NCBI GenBank assembly: GCA_902805665.1
Contig: CADCTB010000213.1
Span: forward strand, 1-40,407
From: an uncultured Acidimicrobiales bacterium
GTDB lineage: Bacteria > Actinomycetota > Acidimicrobiia > Acidimicrobiales > AC-14
Length of the DNA: 40,407 bases
Direction: 5' to 3'
The notes under the pieces were generated by a model, which saw only the letters and a list, made by a program, of their open reading frames with translations, was not told where the DNA came from and searched no databases. Position numbers and translations under genes: made by a program. Shown piece after piece: positions 1-8,537 of this stretch (within the stretch, counting starts at the first letter, position 1; each line of letters opens with the position of its first letter).

Positions 1-7
1 GGCGGGG

Positions 8-331
8 GTGACATGCCGCGCCGAGCGGCCCGACGACCATCGCGCCATCGCCGACGTCGTCGCAGCCGCCTTCGGCTCTCGCGCCGAGGCCGAGCTGGTG
101 GAGAAGATCCGTGAGTCGGAGTACTTCATGCCGGAGCTGTCGGTGGTCGCAGAAAGTGATGGACGGATCGACGTCGTGGGCACCGCCGGAGGCGGCGCGC
201 CTGTCGGCGGCAACCGGCGACATGGAGCGTCGTCAGACGACATAAAGCGACACCGGAACCTGAGGCGCCAGTTTTCTGGGTCACTTCACATCGCCAGGAC
301 GACGTCGGTTGACCCAGGTTCCGGTGGGTGA
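8..331 (+). pseudogene. Truncated GNAT N-acetyltransferase fragment
   Basis: Residues 1-55 read like the N-terminal half of a YhbS-type GNAT acetyltransferase: an R-x-E-R-P-x-D-H opening, the helix IADVVAAAFGSRAEAELVEK, then a strand with VVAESDGRI. After about base 180 the likeness stops, and the remaining 50 residues are low-complexity Gly/Arg/Ser with no acetyl-CoA loop (Q/R-x-x-G-x-A). Intact members run about 160-180 residues, so the acetyl-CoA binding half is missing. GTG at 8 is the first start in the window, but the frame is open to the left edge, so the true start could lie outside. It converges on the aminotransferase gene. I read it as a decayed remnant; a sequencing frameshift is the alternative. 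Confidence 0.5.
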
Positions 332-341
332 GCCACGTTCT

Positions 342-1634
342 TCATCGGACAAGGGCGAAGGCCCGCCGGGCCGCTTCGACTGTCTCGTCGATGTCATCGA
401 TGGTGTAGGCCGCGCAGATGCGTGCGTCGGTGATGACGTACGGCGGCAGGAGGATCCCCGCGTCGAGCATGGCCACCCGGAACGACTCGGCTCGGTCGAA
501 GTCGGCGTCCGCGGCCTCCGAGAAGGTGACCGGCGGCGTCTCCCGCCAGTTGATGATCCAGCCTGATCCGACACCCGTGACATTGGCCACGACGCCCGTG
601 TCGCGGATGGCCGCGGTGAGCCCTTCACGCAGACGCTCGCCGAGTGTCCAGAGGTGTTCCACCGCACCGGCCTCGAGAAGCGCGATCGTCGCAAGCGACG
701 CTGCTGCGCCATACGGATTGGCGTAGTAGGTGCCGTCGATCGTGACCTCCGTGCCCAGCAGGTCCATCAGGTCCGCTCGGCCGGCGAGGGCCGAGATGGT
801 GAACCCGTTGCCCATTGCCTTTCCGAGGGCCGTGAGGTCCGGTGTGACGCCGGCGATCACCTGGTAGCCGCCCACGTGATGCCGGAACCCGGTCTTCACC
901 TCGTCGAACACGAGCACGGCGCGGTGAAGGCTCGACAGCTCACGCAGGCGCTCGAGGAACCCGGGCGCGGGCGCCGCGTTGGTGTAGCTGTGGAGATACG
1001 GCTCGGTGAAGACGGCGGCGAGGTCGCGTCCGTGCGCCAGGAAGACCTGTTCGACGGCCTCGATGTCGTTCCAGTCCACGACGATCACGTCGTCCGCCAC
1101 GTCCGGCGCCGAACCGCCGGAGTTCGGCGTGCTCGCCGCCGGCGCGGCACCCGGTTCGACGTCGAAGTTCGCTCCGACTCCGAGCTCACCGACCCAGCCG
1201 TGGTAGTGCCCGTGGAACTTGAGGATGCGTTGCCGACCGGTCGCAGCACGGGCCACGTGCAGGGCGTGCTGAAGGGCGTCGGTGCCTGTGTTCATCAGGA
1301 CGACCTTCTCGGCCGACGGGACCAGGGCCACGATCTTCTCGGCGAGCTCGACCTCGTTGGCCTGCGGCCCCACCCAGTTCAGATCCACGCGGCTCATCGT
1401 CGACGCCACTGCGGCGTTCACGACCTCGTCGGTGTGGCCGATCACGATGGGGCCGTACGACAGCAGGTGGTCGATGTAGCGCTTGCCAGTCGGGCTGTAC
1501 AGGTACGCGCCGTGGGCGGAGTCGATCACGTCGTCGTACAGGGGCCGCCCGCCGGCTGAGGCGCCCCCCGGGATGACCCGGCGGGCGCGAGTGAGGAGGT
1601 CTTCACGGTCGATGGTTGCTGCGGGTGCACTCAT
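342..1634 (-). CDS. Class III aminotransferase, glutamate-1-semialdehyde aminomutase-like
   Basis: A 430-residue PLP enzyme of aminotransferase class III, in the branch with glutamate-1-semialdehyde 2,1-aminomutase. Visible features are the N-terminal RRVIPGGASAGGRP, the PLP-phosphate contact region MNTGTDALQHALHVARA (about 114-130), HGHYHGW (141-147), the PLP-nitrogen aspartate in VFDEVKTGFR (D244) and the Schiff-base lysine in LGKAMGNGF (K272). The family moves or transfers amino groups on small acids. The divergent GKAMGNGF loop and the clustering with an ABM protein and a flavin reductase suggest a specialised substrate rather than haem synthesis; this is inference. The start lies 12 nt after the stop of the upstream ABM gene, with AGGAC-like purines in front, so the two are co-transcribed. 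Confidence 0.85.
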   Translation of the reverse strand: MSAPAATIDREDLLTRARRVIPGGASAGGRPLYDDVIDSAHGAYLYSPTGKRYIDHLLSYGPIVIGHTDEVVNAAVASTMSRVDLNWVGPQANEVELAEKIVALVPSAEKVVLMNTGTDALQHALHVARAATGRQRILKFHGHYHGWVGELGVGANFDVEPGAAPAASTPNSGGSAPDVADDVIVVDWNDIEAVEQVFLAHGRDLAAVFTEPYLHSYTNAAPAPGFLERLRELSSLHRAVLVFDEVKTGFRHHVGGYQVIAGVTPDLTALGKAMGNGFTISALAGRADLMDLLGTEVTIDGTYYANPYGAAASLATIALLEAGAVEHLWTLGERLREGLTAAIRDTGVVANVTGVGSGWIINWRETPPVTFSEAADADFDRAESFRVAMLDAGILLPPYVITDARICAAYTIDDIDETVEAARRAFALVR

Positions 1635-1646
1635 GCTCGAGTCCTT

Positions 1647-2018
1647 TCAACGGTCGATGCAGATGCCGGGCACGGCGACCTTCTGGAACAGATGGGGTGA
1701 CGCAACCGTGCTGTCGGGATAACGGCCGAACGTTTCCTGGAACTTCGGGTCGCCGAAGGCGTTCCTGAACGCCTCGACCGACTCCCACACGGCGATGTTG
1801 AGGAACGTGGCGCTGCCCGCCACACCGCGGTGAAGCTGGGTGGAGATGAAGCCTGGCTTCTGCTTGAGGTAGGCGGCGTCGCCTGACCAGGCGTCAAGAA
1901 GGGCATCGGCGTCCTCGGGCGCGACGTGGAAGGTGTTCACCAGGACGACCGGCCCGACCTCCTTCGAAAGCTGGTCGAACAGGGTCACGTGCTGGTCCAT
2001 CTCGACTCGCTTCAACAT
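1647..2018 (-). CDS. Antibiotic biosynthesis monooxygenase (ABM) family protein
   Basis: A 123-residue ferredoxin-like alpha/beta-barrel protein of the ABM/YgiN-like family. The core runs from about residue 22 to 100: VVLVNTFHVAPEDADALLDAW, then KPGFISTQLHRG, then FLNIAVWESVEAFRNAF. Family members include cofactor-free monooxygenases acting on quinols and polyketides, haem-degrading enzymes, and many of unknown role. The start is well supported: AAAGGAG lies 6 nt before the ATG at 2018, and only 11 nt separate it from the stop of the reductase upstream. A second ATG six codons in is possible but poorly spaced. It sits between the reductase and aminotransferase genes, so a shared pathway is likely. 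The exact reaction cannot be read from the sequence. Confidence 0.85.
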   Translation of the reverse strand: MLKRVEMDQHVTLFDQLSKEVGPVVLVNTFHVAPEDADALLDAWSGDAAYLKQKPGFISTQLHRGVAGSATFLNIAVWESVEAFRNAFGDPKFQETFGRYPDSTVASPHLFQKVAVPGICIDR

Positions 2019-2029
2019 GGCTGCTCCTT

Positions 2030-2857
2030 TCAGTGCGAGCGACTCTTGCGGTCGATTGGGAGTGTCTGGGTTGACATCCGGAGCCGGCGTGGCGGGAGGC
2101 GAAGGTCACGGAGGACGGTCCTGACCTCAGTGACCATGGCCGCCGGGCCGGTGAGGTAGAACACCGCGTCGGGGAGCTCCTCCAGTTGCCGGCGGAGGAG
2201 CCTTTCGTCGATCCGCCCCACGTGGGCATCGCCGATCGCCGGAGCGAAGCCGGCTGGGTCGGAGAGCGCCCAGGTGATCTGCAGGAGCGGGTCGGAGCCC
2301 GCCAGCTGCTCGAGCTCATGCCGGTAGGCGATCTCGTCCACGCTGCGGTTGCCGTACAGGAGCCGGATCGGCTGATCGTGTCCGGTTGCGGCGGCGTCGC
2401 GGAGCATGCTGCGCAGTGGCGTGATGCCGATGCCGCCGGTCACGATGACGGCGGGACGCGACCGCTCGAAGTGGAACGAGCCCATGGGCCTCGAGACCTT
2501 CACGGCGGCGCCGGGCTGGAGGGCGACGAGCGCACGCTTGAAGGCGCTCGGCCCCACGCGGGTGGCGAATTCGAGGCTGCCGTCGTCGGGCGCGCTGGCG
2601 ATCGACAAGGGGCGCATGTCGGGGCCCTCCTCCGTCTCCAGCCGCAACATCGCGTAGTGCCCTGCGCGGTACCGGAAGCCGGCCGGACGTTCCACCTCGA
2701 GCGATACGACCGTTTTCGTCTCGCGCCGGAGACCGACGACAGCACTGGGTCGAGCGTGCAGGAATCGGTCGATCACCGGGAAGGCGAACGCGGGCGCCAG
2801 GGGAGGTCGCCCGGCGACTGCCGTCGCCTCGGTGCGGGTCATCGTGTGCTCCGTCAT
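2030..2857 (-). CDS. FAD/NAD(P)H oxidoreductase of the ferredoxin-NADP reductase family
   Basis: About 275 residues containing only the FNR module. The FAD-binding barrel has the RPLSIASAP motif, a variant of RxYSxxS, near residue 88. The nucleotide-binding fold has GGIGITPLRSML, and FYLTGPAAMVTEV lies near the C-terminus. No 2Fe-2S domain or cysteine cluster follows, so it probably passes electrons to a separate ferredoxin, flavodoxin or oxygenase. Two starts compete: ATG 2857 has no clear ribosome site, while ATG 2842, five codons in, is preceded by GGAG at 7 nt and is the better supported. It follows the SARP gene after 85 nt and precedes the ABM gene by 11 nt, making it the likely reductase partner in this set. 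Confidence 0.8.
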   Translation of the reverse strand: MTEHTMTRTEATAVAGRPPLAPAFAFPVIDRFLHARPSAVVGLRRETKTVVSLEVERPAGFRYRAGHYAMLRLETEEGPDMRPLSIASAPDDGSLEFATRVGPSAFKRALVALQPGAAVKVSRPMGSFHFERSRPAVIVTGGIGITPLRSMLRDAAATGHDQPIRLLYGNRSVDEIAYRHELEQLAGSDPLLQITWALSDPAGFAPAIGDAHVGRIDERLLRRQLEELPDAVFYLTGPAAMVTEVRTVLRDLRLPPRRLRMSTQTLPIDRKSRSH

Positions 2858-2942
2858 GCGAACAGCGTCTCGTGAGCCGCTTTCACGGCACTGGCACGGC
2901 ACTGCAACGGGCGTCCGCGCCCCTCGGCGGGGGCAGGGACGC

Positions 2943-5915
2943 TCAGCGCCCGGCGTGCAGAAGCAGTCCCAGGACGTCGGCGGCGCGCTCCTCGCCTTGC
3001 AGCTCTCCGATGGGGACAGCTTCGAGCAGTGCCTCCAGGCGGTGTCGATCGGCTCGTCGCACCGGAATTCCCGTCTCATGCCGTTCGCGAGATGCGATCG
3101 TGAGCAGGTGGGCGGCACGTTGCCGGTCGCCGGCCTCGAAGGCCAGCACGGCCAGGTCCTCGAGCGCCTCTGCGGTGGCACCGGCGTGGCCGATGCTGAC
3201 GGCGAGCTCGAGCGCGCGCAGGTGAACGCTCCCCGCGAGGTCATTCTCACCCGCCGCCCGTCTCGCCATGCCCAACACGTGCAGCGCGGCGGCCGTCCCC
3301 TCAGGTGACCCGATCGACTCGTGAAGCGCAAGGCACTCGGACGCGGCGGCCACGGCGCCCCGGACGTCACCGAGCCGTAGCGCAAGGCGAGCTTGCTGTT
3401 CGGCGACCAGAGCGAGGATGTGCCGGTCGCCAGTGGCCTTGGCGCCGGTGGCTGCTGCGTGGAGAAGAGCCGGCGCCTCCGGGTCTCCTCGGTCGACCGC
3501 CGTGCGGGCGAGGAGCGCACGGGCAACGCTCATCCCCCACTCGTTGCCCACCTCGGCGAACCGGGCGATCGCCTCGGTATGGGCGTCGATCGCCCGGTCG
3601 AAGTCGTCGAGCCCCCAGCGGGCCACCCCCGCCGTGATCAGGGCGTTGCCAACCGCCCAGTCGTCCCCCTCCTCGGCGGCGATGGCGGCGGCCTCATCGC
3701 AGGCGTCGCGGGCGTAGTCGAGGCGGCCGAGCGGCGCGGCGAGGTATCCGCTGGCCGTCAGGGCCTTCGAACGGAGCCGTGGCGGAAGATTCGGCGTCGC
3801 CACCGCCCGGTCCAGCCAACGACATGCCTCGATGAGCATGCCCTCCAACGTCCAGAACCAGCTGAGCGCCGTAGCCAGGCGGGCACCGAGCTGCGGATCC
3901 CGATCGAAGGCCCACTCGAGAGCCCGCCGGAAGTTCGGAAGCTCGCCGTGAAGGCGCCGCAGCCACACGTCCTGCTCGTCGGAGCGGACCTTCACATCGG
4001 CGTCTTCGGCAAGGGTGGTGAACCACTGCGCGTGTCGGGCGGCGACGGCGTCGCAGGAACCACTCGCGGCCAGCAGCTCGTTGGCGTACTCCCGGAACGA
4101 ATCGAGAAGACGGAACCGGTCATCTCCCGTGGCGACCACCATCGACTGCCTCACCAGGTTGGTCACGAGTCGCAGGGCTTCCGGATACTCGTCGCCGACC
4201 ACCGCGACGGTGGCATCGAGGTCGAAGGAACCGGAAAAGGCCCCGAGCATGGCGAAGACCTCCCTTTCGGGGGGGTCGAGCAGCGCCAGGCTCCAGTCGA
4301 ACGTGGCCCGAAGCGTCTGCTGGCGGGCGGCGGCATCTCGGCCGCCACCGACGAGAAGCCGGAAACGGTCGACGAGGCGGGCGCGGATGGTGCCGGGGGT
4401 GAGGACGTCGACTTGTGCTGCGGCCAGCTCGATGGCCAGGGGGAGGCCGTCGAGGGCGGCGCAGATCGCGGCGACATGGGATGCGTTGCCGGCGTCGAGC
4501 GAGAACCCCGGCCGTACTTCCGTCGCCCGCACGCAGAACAGCTGGACCGCCGGGTAGCGGGCGATCGCCGCGGGATCGGTTGCTTCCGCCGGCGGCACGC
4601 TCAAGGGCGGAAGCGGCCACGCCACCTCGCCGGTGATCGCCAGTGGCCGTCGGCTCGTCGCCAGCACCGCCATCCGCGGACAGCGACGGAGGATGGCGCT
4701 CACGGCGCCGGCAACGGAGTCGACGACGTGCTCACACGTGTCGAGCAGAACGAGACCCTCGTGGTCCGACAGGGCACGGCCGATCAGGTCGACCGGATCC
4801 TGGCCAGGGGGCGTCGGTACTCCCAGGGTCGCGGCGATGGCCAGCGGTACGTCTTCGCCGTCCCGCACGCTGGAGAGGTCGACCAGCCACGCGCTCCGCC
4901 CCGCAGGGTGTCGATGCGCCAGCTCGAGGGCGAGCCTGCTCTTGCCGGCTCCGCCGGGTCCGGTGATCGTCAGCAGCCGTCTCCGCACGAGCAGTTCCTC
5001 CAGCCGCTTCAGCTCGTCGTCACGGCCGATGAAGTCGGAAAGGAGGGCCGGAAGCGCCCGGGCGGCCGGGCGGGCGAAGGCGGCGTCGACCGTGGCCAGG
5101 ACCGGTCCGCCGTCGTGACCGGGCGGCGGGGTCCAGCCCAGCTTCGGATCGTGGGACAACACCGCTGACTCCAGCGAGCGGAGTGAAGGCCCCGGGTCTA
5201 TCCCGAGCTCGTCGGCCAGCAGTCGGCGAGCCGACTCGAACGTACGCAGCCCCTCGGCCTGCCGGCCGGAACGGTACTGGGCGACGATCAGCTGCTCGTA
5301 GAACCGCTCCCGGAGCGGGTGGTCGCGCACGAGCTTCACGAGCTCCTCGGTGGCGTCCTGGTGGCGACCCAATGCCAGGAGTGCGTCGACGCGCGCCTCG
5401 ATGGCGCCGAGCCGCAGCTCGTCGAGCCGGGTGGCTTCGGCCCGGGCGAACTCGCGGTCGACTGCGTCGGCCAACGCGTCACCACGCCAGAGCGACAGTG
5501 CTGCATCGAACCGGTCGACGGCCGCTGCGAGCGCGGGAGCGGTTCCGCTGTCCAGCAGCCGCCGGGCTTCGGCGACGAGCCGCTCGAACCGACGCACGTC
5601 CACCTCGTCGGCCGTCGCCCGGAGGCGGTAGCCGCCCGACACCCTCTCGAGGACCTCGACCCTGCACCCCCCGGTGGCGGCGCCCGCGGCGGCGAGGACC
5701 TTCCTGAGATAGGAGATCTGGGTCTGCAACGCGTTCAGGGGGTTCGCCGGGAGCTCCTCGCCCCAGAGATTGTCGATGAGCGTGTCCACCGACACGACGT
5801 CGCCCGCTCGCAGGACGAGGCTGGTGAGGAGCACCCTTGGCAAGCCGGGGCGGACGTGCACGTGCTCGTTCCCGACCAGCACGTCCAGCGGTCCGAGAAT
5901 CGCGAACTCCACCAC
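2943..5915 (-). CDS. SARP-type transcriptional regulator with BTAD, NB-ARC/AAA ATPase and TPR domains (AfsR-like)
   Basis: A 990-residue large SARP. In order: an OmpR-type winged helix (1-100, with NALQTQISYLRKVL and GGYRL), a bacterial transcriptional activation domain (about 105-250, ending ADELGIDPGPSLRSLE), a STAND-type NTPase with Walker A GPGGAGKS (319-326) and Walker B-like LVLLD (388-392), then TPR-like helical repeats to the C-terminus (about 640-980). Such proteins are activators of specialised metabolism, binding direct heptameric repeats at target promoters in response to nucleotide state and TPR-sensed signals. The gene starts GTG-GTG. It is the first gene of the same-strand set that includes the reductase, ABM protein and aminotransferase, which are its most obvious candidate targets. 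Confidence 0.9.
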   Translation of the reverse strand: MVEFAILGPLDVLVGNEHVHVRPGLPRVLLTSLVLRAGDVVSVDTLIDNLWGEELPANPLNALQTQISYLRKVLAAAGAATGGCRVEVLERVSGGYRLRATADEVDVRRFERLVAEARRLLDSGTAPALAAAVDRFDAALSLWRGDALADAVDREFARAEATRLDELRLGAIEARVDALLALGRHQDATEELVKLVRDHPLRERFYEQLIVAQYRSGRQAEGLRTFESARRLLADELGIDPGPSLRSLESAVLSHDPKLGWTPPPGHDGGPVLATVDAAFARPAARALPALLSDFIGRDDELKRLEELLVRRRLLTITGPGGAGKSRLALELAHRHPAGRSAWLVDLSSVRDGEDVPLAIAATLGVPTPPGQDPVDLIGRALSDHEGLVLLDTCEHVVDSVAGAVSAILRRCPRMAVLATSRRPLAITGEVAWPLPPLSVPPAEATDPAAIARYPAVQLFCVRATEVRPGFSLDAGNASHVAAICAALDGLPLAIELAAAQVDVLTPGTIRARLVDRFRLLVGGGRDAAARQQTLRATFDWSLALLDPPEREVFAMLGAFSGSFDLDATVAVVGDEYPEALRLVTNLVRQSMVVATGDDRFRLLDSFREYANELLAASGSCDAVAARHAQWFTTLAEDADVKVRSDEQDVWLRRLHGELPNFRRALEWAFDRDPQLGARLATALSWFWTLEGMLIEACRWLDRAVATPNLPPRLRSKALTASGYLAAPLGRLDYARDACDEAAAIAAEEGDDWAVGNALITAGVARWGLDDFDRAIDAHTEAIARFAEVGNEWGMSVARALLARTAVDRGDPEAPALLHAAATGAKATGDRHILALVAEQQARLALRLGDVRGAVAAASECLALHESIGSPEGTAAALHVLGMARRAAGENDLAGSVHLRALELAVSIGHAGATAEALEDLAVLAFEAGDRQRAAHLLTIASRERHETGIPVRRADRHRLEALLEAVPIGELQGEERAADVLGLLLHAGR

Positions 5916-6043
5916 CTTTCACTCTGGCTGACGCGTGAGTGGTTTTCCAGCGCCTCGAGCCGTGCCAGCGCCATGAAAGCGATGTGGGCGAGGGCGGTGT
6001 TCTTCTGCCTCTTGAGAACCCCATCGCCGACCAAGGGAGCGCC

Positions 6044-6388
6044 GTGATCGGCTCCGTCTCACGCCAGCAACTCGTCGCCCTTCTTCAGGCCGACGAGCCG
6101 ATCGTGCTGGTGGAGGCGCTCGGTCCGGCGTTCTTCGCCGACGCCCACCTCCCAGGAGCGGTCAACCTGCCTCCCGCACTGGTGGAGGAACTGGTGGAGT
6201 CAGCCGTTCCCCATCGAGACGCCCGCATCGTCGTGTACTGCAGCCGCTCGTGCGAGATGTCCCTCGACACCGCTCGCCGGCTGGTAGCACTCGGCTACAC
6301 CCGGGTCGAGCACTACTCGGGCGGCAAGGAGGACTGGGTGGAGGCAGGTCTGCCGGTTGAGCGGGGACAAGGGCGATCCATCGGCTGA
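6044..6388 (+). CDS. Rhodanese-like domain protein
   Basis: A single-domain rhodanese of 114 residues. It has the entry SRQQLVALLQADEPIVLVEALG, the DAHLPGAVNLP motif, and the active-site strand IVVYCSRSCEMS, whose first cysteine is the persulfide candidate, followed by the usual ARRLVALGYTRVEHYSGG...W tail. Such proteins carry sulfane sulfur or act as sensors. GTG 6044 is chosen because AAGGGAG lies 4 nt upstream and the domain begins there; an in-frame GTG at 5939 would add 35 residues of no recognisable homology. It is divergent from the SARP gene across about 130 nt and converges on the TfoX-like gene. Confidence 0.8.
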   Translation: MIGSVSRQQLVALLQADEPIVLVEALGPAFFADAHLPGAVNLPPALVEELVESAVPHRDARIVVYCSRSCEMSLDTARRLVALGYTRVEHYSGGKEDWVEAGLPVERGQGRSIG

Positions 6389-6408
6389 CCGTGAAGGTGC
6401 GCGGTGGC

Positions 6409-6744
6409 CTACTGCTTCGAGGGCAACGACCGGGCGTAGGTCGCTCCCCGCCGGACCCACTCGGCGAGCTGCCGCTTTGTGCGAAGGTCCGCCGTGCCAA
6501 CGCGCAACCACCCCTGCATCGGTCGTCCACGCATCTCGACGGGCTGAGCCGTCGTCGTCGAGACAAGTCGATCGGAGCTCGCCGGATCCACCCGGACCAT
6601 GATCCCGCCCTCACCGCTTGCGGCCACGGCCATGTTGCCGCCGACCAGAAACGCGAGCCCGCCGAACATCTTCATCTCGGTGAGATCCGCTTCCGTCGAC
6701 AACAGCTCGCGGATGCGCTGGGCCAGAGCCTCGTCGTAGGCCAT
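6409..6744 (-). CDS. TfoX N-terminal domain protein
   Basis: A 111-residue protein matching the TfoX/Sxy N-terminal fold. It has the opening AYDEALAQRIRELL, the diagnostic EMKMFGGLAFLVGGNM (about 23-38), then VRVDPASSDRLV and the C-terminal helix KRQLAEWVRRG. In gammaproteobacteria TfoX controls competence, but stand-alone N-domain proteins in actinobacteria have no assigned role. The last residues LPSKQ are consistent with a complete protein. It is followed, on the opposite strand, by the end of the rhodanese gene 20 nt away. Confidence 0.8.
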   Translation of the reverse strand: MAYDEALAQRIRELLSTEADLTEMKMFGGLAFLVGGNMAVAASGEGGIMVRVDPASSDRLVSTTTAQPVEMRGRPMQGWLRVGTADLRTKRQLAEWVRRGATYARSLPSKQ

Positions 6745-6801
6745 GGCGCAACCGTAGTCAGCGCACCCAGGGTCGAATCTCCGTGGGCGGTCGCCGATCC
6801 G

Positions 6802-7347
6802 TCACCCGTCGAGGAGGGCTAGCAGCTTCGTCGTCGTGGCCCAGTTACGGATCGTCATCCGCGCATACTCCGGGGTGCCGACGATGCGGCTCATCCGGCT
6901 CTGTGTGCGACGCTCGCTCAGGCGGGCAAAATAGAGCACTCCCGTACCCGGCCAGGCCTGGTCGACGCCCTCCCGCCGTTCAACGACCTTCATGGCCTGC
7001 CGGCTCGACAGCGGGGCCTTCAGAAAGATCACATCTGAGTGGTACGTCTCGGGCTCCGCGCCGAACCCGTCAGGAGCCTCTTCGACGACCTTCCTGAGTT
7101 GGAGGTGCGACCGCACCACGACGACGAGTGGGAAACCGAACCGACGCTCCAGCATCGCCTCGAGTTCACCCTCCAAGGAGTCCGGCGGTGCGCCGGACTC
7201 GAAAAGCACGTTGCCGGAATTGATGTAGGTACGAACCGCTTGGTATCCATCGGCCTCGAAAGTTGACCGCAGGTCCGCCATCGGGACCTTGTTCCGCCCA
7301 CCGACGTTGATCCCACGGAGCAACGCCACGTATTGCTTCGTTCCCAT
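6802..7347 (-). CDS. DUF1697 family protein
   Basis: A 181-residue DUF1697 protein. The family hallmark is at the N-terminus: YVALLRGINVGGRNKVPMADL, then YINSGNVLFES at about 43-53. The family has an alpha/beta fold of unknown function and is common in soil actinobacteria. ATG 7347 is preferred over the in-frame GTG at 7356 because AGGAGG lies 8-9 nt before the ATG, whereas it would abut the GTG. The gene follows the VOC gene after 21 nt on the same strand, so both probably share a transcript with the methyltransferase upstream. Confidence 0.85.
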   Translation of the reverse strand: MGTKQYVALLRGINVGGRNKVPMADLRSTFEADGYQAVRTYINSGNVLFESGAPPDSLEGELEAMLERRFGFPLVVVVRSHLQLRKVVEEAPDGFGAEPETYHSDVIFLKAPLSSRQAMKVVERREGVDQAWPGTGVLYFARLSERRTQSRMSRIVGTPEYARMTIRNWATTTKLLALLDG

Positions 7348-7368
7348 GGCTGTCACCTCCTCTCGCTC

Positions 7369-7743
7369 TCATGGACCGCCGAGGTGGACGGCTTCCACAT
7401 TGTTGCCGTCTGGATCCCGAACGAAGCCGCCGTAGTACCCGGGGCTGTACCACCACTCCTTCGGTTCATGCAGCACCTCGGCGCCCCGAGCACGCGCCAC
7501 CTCTACAAACGCGTCGACCTCCGCCCGCGACCTCGCCCGGAAGGCGAGGTGGACGTCGTCGTGCGGGCCACCGGGCGTGTTGACCGGGCCGATCCAGAAG
7601 TCGGGCCCGGCGTCCGAACTGCCGAAGCCGACGTGATCGCCGTAGACGAGAAGTGCCTTCCCGCCGAGCGGCCCCAGCACTGCCTCGTAGAACGCTCTGC
7701 TGGCACCCGGGTTCGCACATTGAATGGAAACGTGAGCAAGCAC
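7369..7743 (-). CDS. VOC superfamily (glyoxalase/bleomycin resistance-like) protein
   Basis: A 124-residue single VOC domain with two beta-alpha-beta-beta-beta modules: LAHVSIQCANPGASRAFYEAV, then DVHLAFRARSRAEVDAFVEV, ending GGFVRDPDGNNVEAVHLG. The candidate metal ligands are the early His, the central His of DDVHLAF and the late Glu of NVEAVH. The reaction is not predictable from the sequence; relatives include isomerases, dioxygenases and drug-binding proteins. The open frame extends to 7860, but the domain starts at GTG 7743, and the longer version would read into the methyltransferase coding region. It lies 28 nt after the methyltransferase. Confidence 0.8.
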   Translation of the reverse strand: MLAHVSIQCANPGASRAFYEAVLGPLGGKALLVYGDHVGFGSSDAGPDFWIGPVNTPGGPHDDVHLAFRARSRAEVDAFVEVARARGAEVLHEPKEWWYSPGYYGGFVRDPDGNNVEAVHLGGP

Positions 7744-7771
7744 ACACCGAACGTACAGCGGCGTGTCGCGC

Positions 7772-8503
7772 TCAGGCGGGGCGGAGGCGGAAGAACAGAA
7801 ACTGCGGCTGCGTGGCGAGGAGCGCATAGGCCTCAGGGTCTCGATCTCGAATCTCTGCACTCGGCTCCGGTTCGAGTACTCGCTCGATGACGAAACCGGC
7901 GGCCGCTATCGCCGCGGTCATGGCCGTCAGCGGTCGTCGCCAGAAGGTCACCCGGAAATCTTGTGACCCCTTCGACCATGTCTCGGTGACCTGTTTGACG
8001 ACGAAATAGTCGTCGGGACAGTGGAGCTGCCAGTCCATGGTCGGATGGTGCGTCGAGAACACGACGGCTCCGTCCGCGGTCAGCAACCGACGGAACTCGG
8101 CCAGGGGCGTCTCCCAGTCCTTCACGTAGTGCAAAACAAGGGAGGCGACGACAAGGTTGAACGTCGCGTGCGGGCCGAAGGGCAACGTATCTGCCAGGTC
8201 TGCGAGCACGAATGCCGCCCGGTCACCCACTCGCTCTCTCGCGAGCTGCAGCATGACCGGGCTCACGTCCAGAGCGGTCACGGCTGCGCCGTGGTCGACG
8301 AGCCACCCGGTGAGCGGGCCCGCGCCACAGCCCGCTTCGAGCACGCGCCGCCCTTCCACTTCGCCGACGAGTGAGATCGTCGCCGGTCGCTCGTAGTGGG
8401 CGTTGCATGCGTTCTCGGCGTTGTCGGCGGTGTACTGGACGGCCATGGCGTCGTACTGGCCGGCGCTCCGCTGCCCGTCCCTCACGATTGCCCATCGTGC
8501 CAC
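7772..8503 (-). CDS. Class I SAM-dependent methyltransferase
   Basis: A Rossmann-fold methyltransferase of up to 243 residues. Motif I is VLEAGCGAGPLTGWL (about 54-68), followed by VTALDVSPVMLQLARERVG, the acidic motif FVLADLADTLPF, and the post-motif strand FNLVVASLVLHYVKDW. This is the methyltransferase 11 type. The substrate is unknown. GTG 8503 has only weak Shine-Dalgarno purines; ATG 8446 would give 224 residues beginning MAVQYTADN, still with the complete fold, and is a fair alternative. It heads a run of VOC and DUF1697 genes. Confidence 0.8.
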   Translation of the reverse strand: MARWAIVRDGQRSAGQYDAMAVQYTADNAENACNAHYERPATISLVGEVEGRRVLEAGCGAGPLTGWLVDHGAAVTALDVSPVMLQLARERVGDRAAFVLADLADTLPFGPHATFNLVVASLVLHYVKDWETPLAEFRRLLTADGAVVFSTHHPTMDWQLHCPDDYFVVKQVTETWSKGSQDFRVTFWRRPLTAMTAAIAAAGFVIERVLEPEPSAEIRDRDPEAYALLATQPQFLFFRLRPA

Positions 8504-8537
8504 CGGCCGATGGTTCCAGGGGCCCGACCGGGCGCCG

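Noticed and set aside
2030-3526. 498-codon version of the FNR-type gene
   Set aside because: The first 223 codons overlap the SARP gene out of frame; the FNR domain starts at 2857 or 2842.
3393-5168. 591-codon plus-strand frame opposite the SARP gene
   Set aside because: Antisense shadow; composition of Gly/Arg/Asp/Val with no motif.
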